64,000 nucleotides of DNA, taken from NCBI RefSeq assembly GCF_010614805.1, contig NZ_JAAFZC010000001.1, forward strand, positions 2,582,001 through 2,646,000, in the 5' to 3' direction. Source of the stretch: Pseudooceanicola aestuarii (GTDB taxonomy: Bacteria; Pseudomonadota; Alphaproteobacteria; Rhodobacterales; Rhodobacteraceae). A program made the translations under genes and the position numbers. Of this stretch, positions 63,148 through 64,000 are shown piece by piece. Below the pieces are notes generated by a model, which was not told the DNA's origin, did no database searches, and was given only the letters and a program-made list of their open reading frames with translations. How positions within the stretch are numbered: the stretch's first letter is position 1; the number at the start of each line of letters is the position of its first letter.

Positions 63148-64000
63148 ATGATGAGCACCACCACCGACCTGCCCGATCCGATCCGGGGCCCGCGCCAGAG
63201 GCCAAAGCTGATACGGACCTGGGCCTTTGCGGTGGCGGGGATGCTTCTTCTGGCGGGGTGGGCGCTGGACGCCGGCCCGGTCTCCGCGATCCTGGCGGTC
63301 AGCGGGCTGTCGCTGTTGCTGATGATGCTGGTGCTGACCTGGCTGGTGCCCCGGCTGACCGGGCCGGCGTCCTCCGACGCGATCCTGGACCTGGCCTGGG
63401 ACGATCCGGTGCCGCAGTTCCTCGCCGCTTCGGAGGGGGAGGTGCTGGGCCTCAACCCCGCGGCGGAGGCCCGGTTGGGCCCGCCCGCAGGACGCACCGT
63501 CAAGGCCTTGTTGAAACAGGCGGTTTTTTCCTCCGCCGCGATGGTTCAGCGGCTTCAGGACCATGCCCTGCGCCATGGTCCGGTGGCTGAAGATGGCATC
63601 GGCCCGCAGGGCCAGCTGCGGCTGTCGGTCCGCGACATGGGCCGGGGCCGCATCCTGTGGCGGATGGAGGATTTCGGCGGCGCCGCCATCGGGGAAGAGA
63701 CCGCGCAGGTGCCGTTGATCGCCGTTGGACGGGGCGATTCCATATTGTTCATGAACACCTCCGCGCGCAAGCTGATCGGCAGCCGCCCGGTTCGGCTGAC
63801 CGACCTGTTGGCCAATCCCCCGCCGGAGGCCGCGCCCGATGCCGGATCCGAGTCCGGGTCTGATAGCGGGTACGGGTCTGATACCGGGTACGTGTCTGAT
63901 AGCGGGTACGGGGCGGGTGCTGCTCCGGGCGCTTTGCCGGAGGGCCCGCAGCGGATCCACACCGCCCAGGGCATCCAGACCCGCCTGTTCACCGAAATCG
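63148..64000 (+). CDS. Membrane PAS-type sensor histidine kinase, N-terminal part (possibly CckA)
   Basis: At least 284 residues, running off the window. An in-frame ATG at 63103 is an alternative start; neither has a strong ribosome site. Two membrane segments (residues about 23-41 and 45-67) are followed by a cytosolic region with PAS-like features (VPQFLAASEGEVLGLNPAAE and, near residue 205, GRGDSILFMNTSARKLIGSR). Two close membrane helices then tandem PAS domains fit CckA of Rhodobacterales, the kinase upstream of CtrA. The kinase domain is outside the window, so this is tentative. Residues 237-254 are a 6-residue repeat. Confidence 0.55.
   Translation, partial: MMSTTTDLPDPIRGPRQRPKLIRTWAFAVAGMLLLAGWALDAGPVSAILAVSGLSLLLMMLVLTWLVPRLTGPASSDAILDLAWDDPVPQFLAASEGEVLGLNPAAEARLGPPAGRTVKALLKQAVFSSAAMVQRLQDHALRHGPVAEDGIGPQGQLRLSVRDMGRGRILWRMEDFGGAAIGEETAQVPLIAVGRGDSILFMNTSARKLIGSRPVRLTDLLANPPPEAAPDAGSESGSDSGYGSDTGYVSDSGYGAGAAPGALPEGPQRIHTAQGIQTRLFTEI
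63856..63909. repeat. Three 18-bp tandem repeats in the sensor kinase gene
   Basis: GGGTCTGATAGCGGGTAC, then copies starting at 63874 and 63892 with one difference each. They encode GSDSGY, GSDTGY and VSDSGY between two PAS-like regions. Confidence 0.9.

Overview
The window is GC-rich, gene-dense DNA from an alphaproteobacterium, almost certainly of the Rhodobacteraceae (Roseobacter/Rhodobacter group). The evidence is a complete Rhodobacter-capsulatus-type gene transfer agent (GTA) structural cluster lying between mltG and cysE, a pyruvate dehydrogenase E1-beta with its own lipoyl domain, ftsB next to pdhA, and a glnB-glnA pair. I see no insertion sequences, CRISPR arrays, integrases or rRNA genes. 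The only tRNA is tRNA-Leu(TAG).

Layout. 0-5.9 kb: start of glnA, glnB (PII), the bifunctional NAD(P)HX repair enzyme, a small Hint-domain protein, tRNA-Leu, a secreted hypothetical protein, a lipoprotein-like L,D-transpeptidase and trigger factor. 6-8 kb: a degenerate nuclease-like secreted protein and the rpsF-rpsR-rplI ribosomal operon (minus strand). 8.1-14.8 kb: fatty-acid synthesis genes fabD, fabG, acpP, fabF and mltG, with an agmatinase-family ureohydrolase between acpP and fabF. 14.8-29.0 kb: the GTA cluster g1-g15 (small and large terminase, portal, protease, capsid, connectors, tail tube, chaperones, tape measure, baseplate hub, peptidase, large tail-tip protein). A canonical CtrA box precedes it, and two intrinsic-terminator-like hairpins bracket g1. 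29.1-34.9 kb: cysE, then pdhA-pdhB-pdhC (minus), an EthD-family protein and ftsB. 35-47 kb: an AidB-like acyl-CoA dehydrogenase, class I fructose-bisphosphate aldolase, phosphoglycerate kinase, and a translationally coupled beta-oxidation operon fadE-fadI-fadJ plus an acetyl-CoA hydrolase/transferase. 47.3-53.9 kb: a minus-strand iron/heme operon: hemP, a Cys-rich unknown, imelysin, bfd, bfr, di-heme oxidoreductase, second imelysin, DUF1513 protein. 54.2-61.6 kb: a single 2451-residue secreted 5'-nucleotidase/endonuclease fusion with calcium-binding repeats. 61.9-64 kb: an RsmB-type rRNA methyltransferase and the N-terminal part of a membrane PAS-type histidine kinase that may be CckA.

How the parts fit. 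The GTA genes overlap or abut and should be expressed as one late operon. The TTAA-N7-TTAA site in front and the terminator-like hairpins around g1 suggest layered control, namely CtrA input plus attenuation or antitermination. The possible CckA gene at the right edge would act upstream of CtrA. The iron operon couples heme uptake (HemP), periplasmic or outer-membrane iron-binding proteins (imelysins, DHOR, DUF1513) and iron storage and release (Bfr, Bfd). The giant nuclease/nucleotidase would release phosphate and nucleosides from extracellular DNA.

Family names come from reading the translated sequences and recalled family motifs; no database search was possible. The least certain calls are the CckA identity, the GTA promoter and the substrate of the ureohydrolase.
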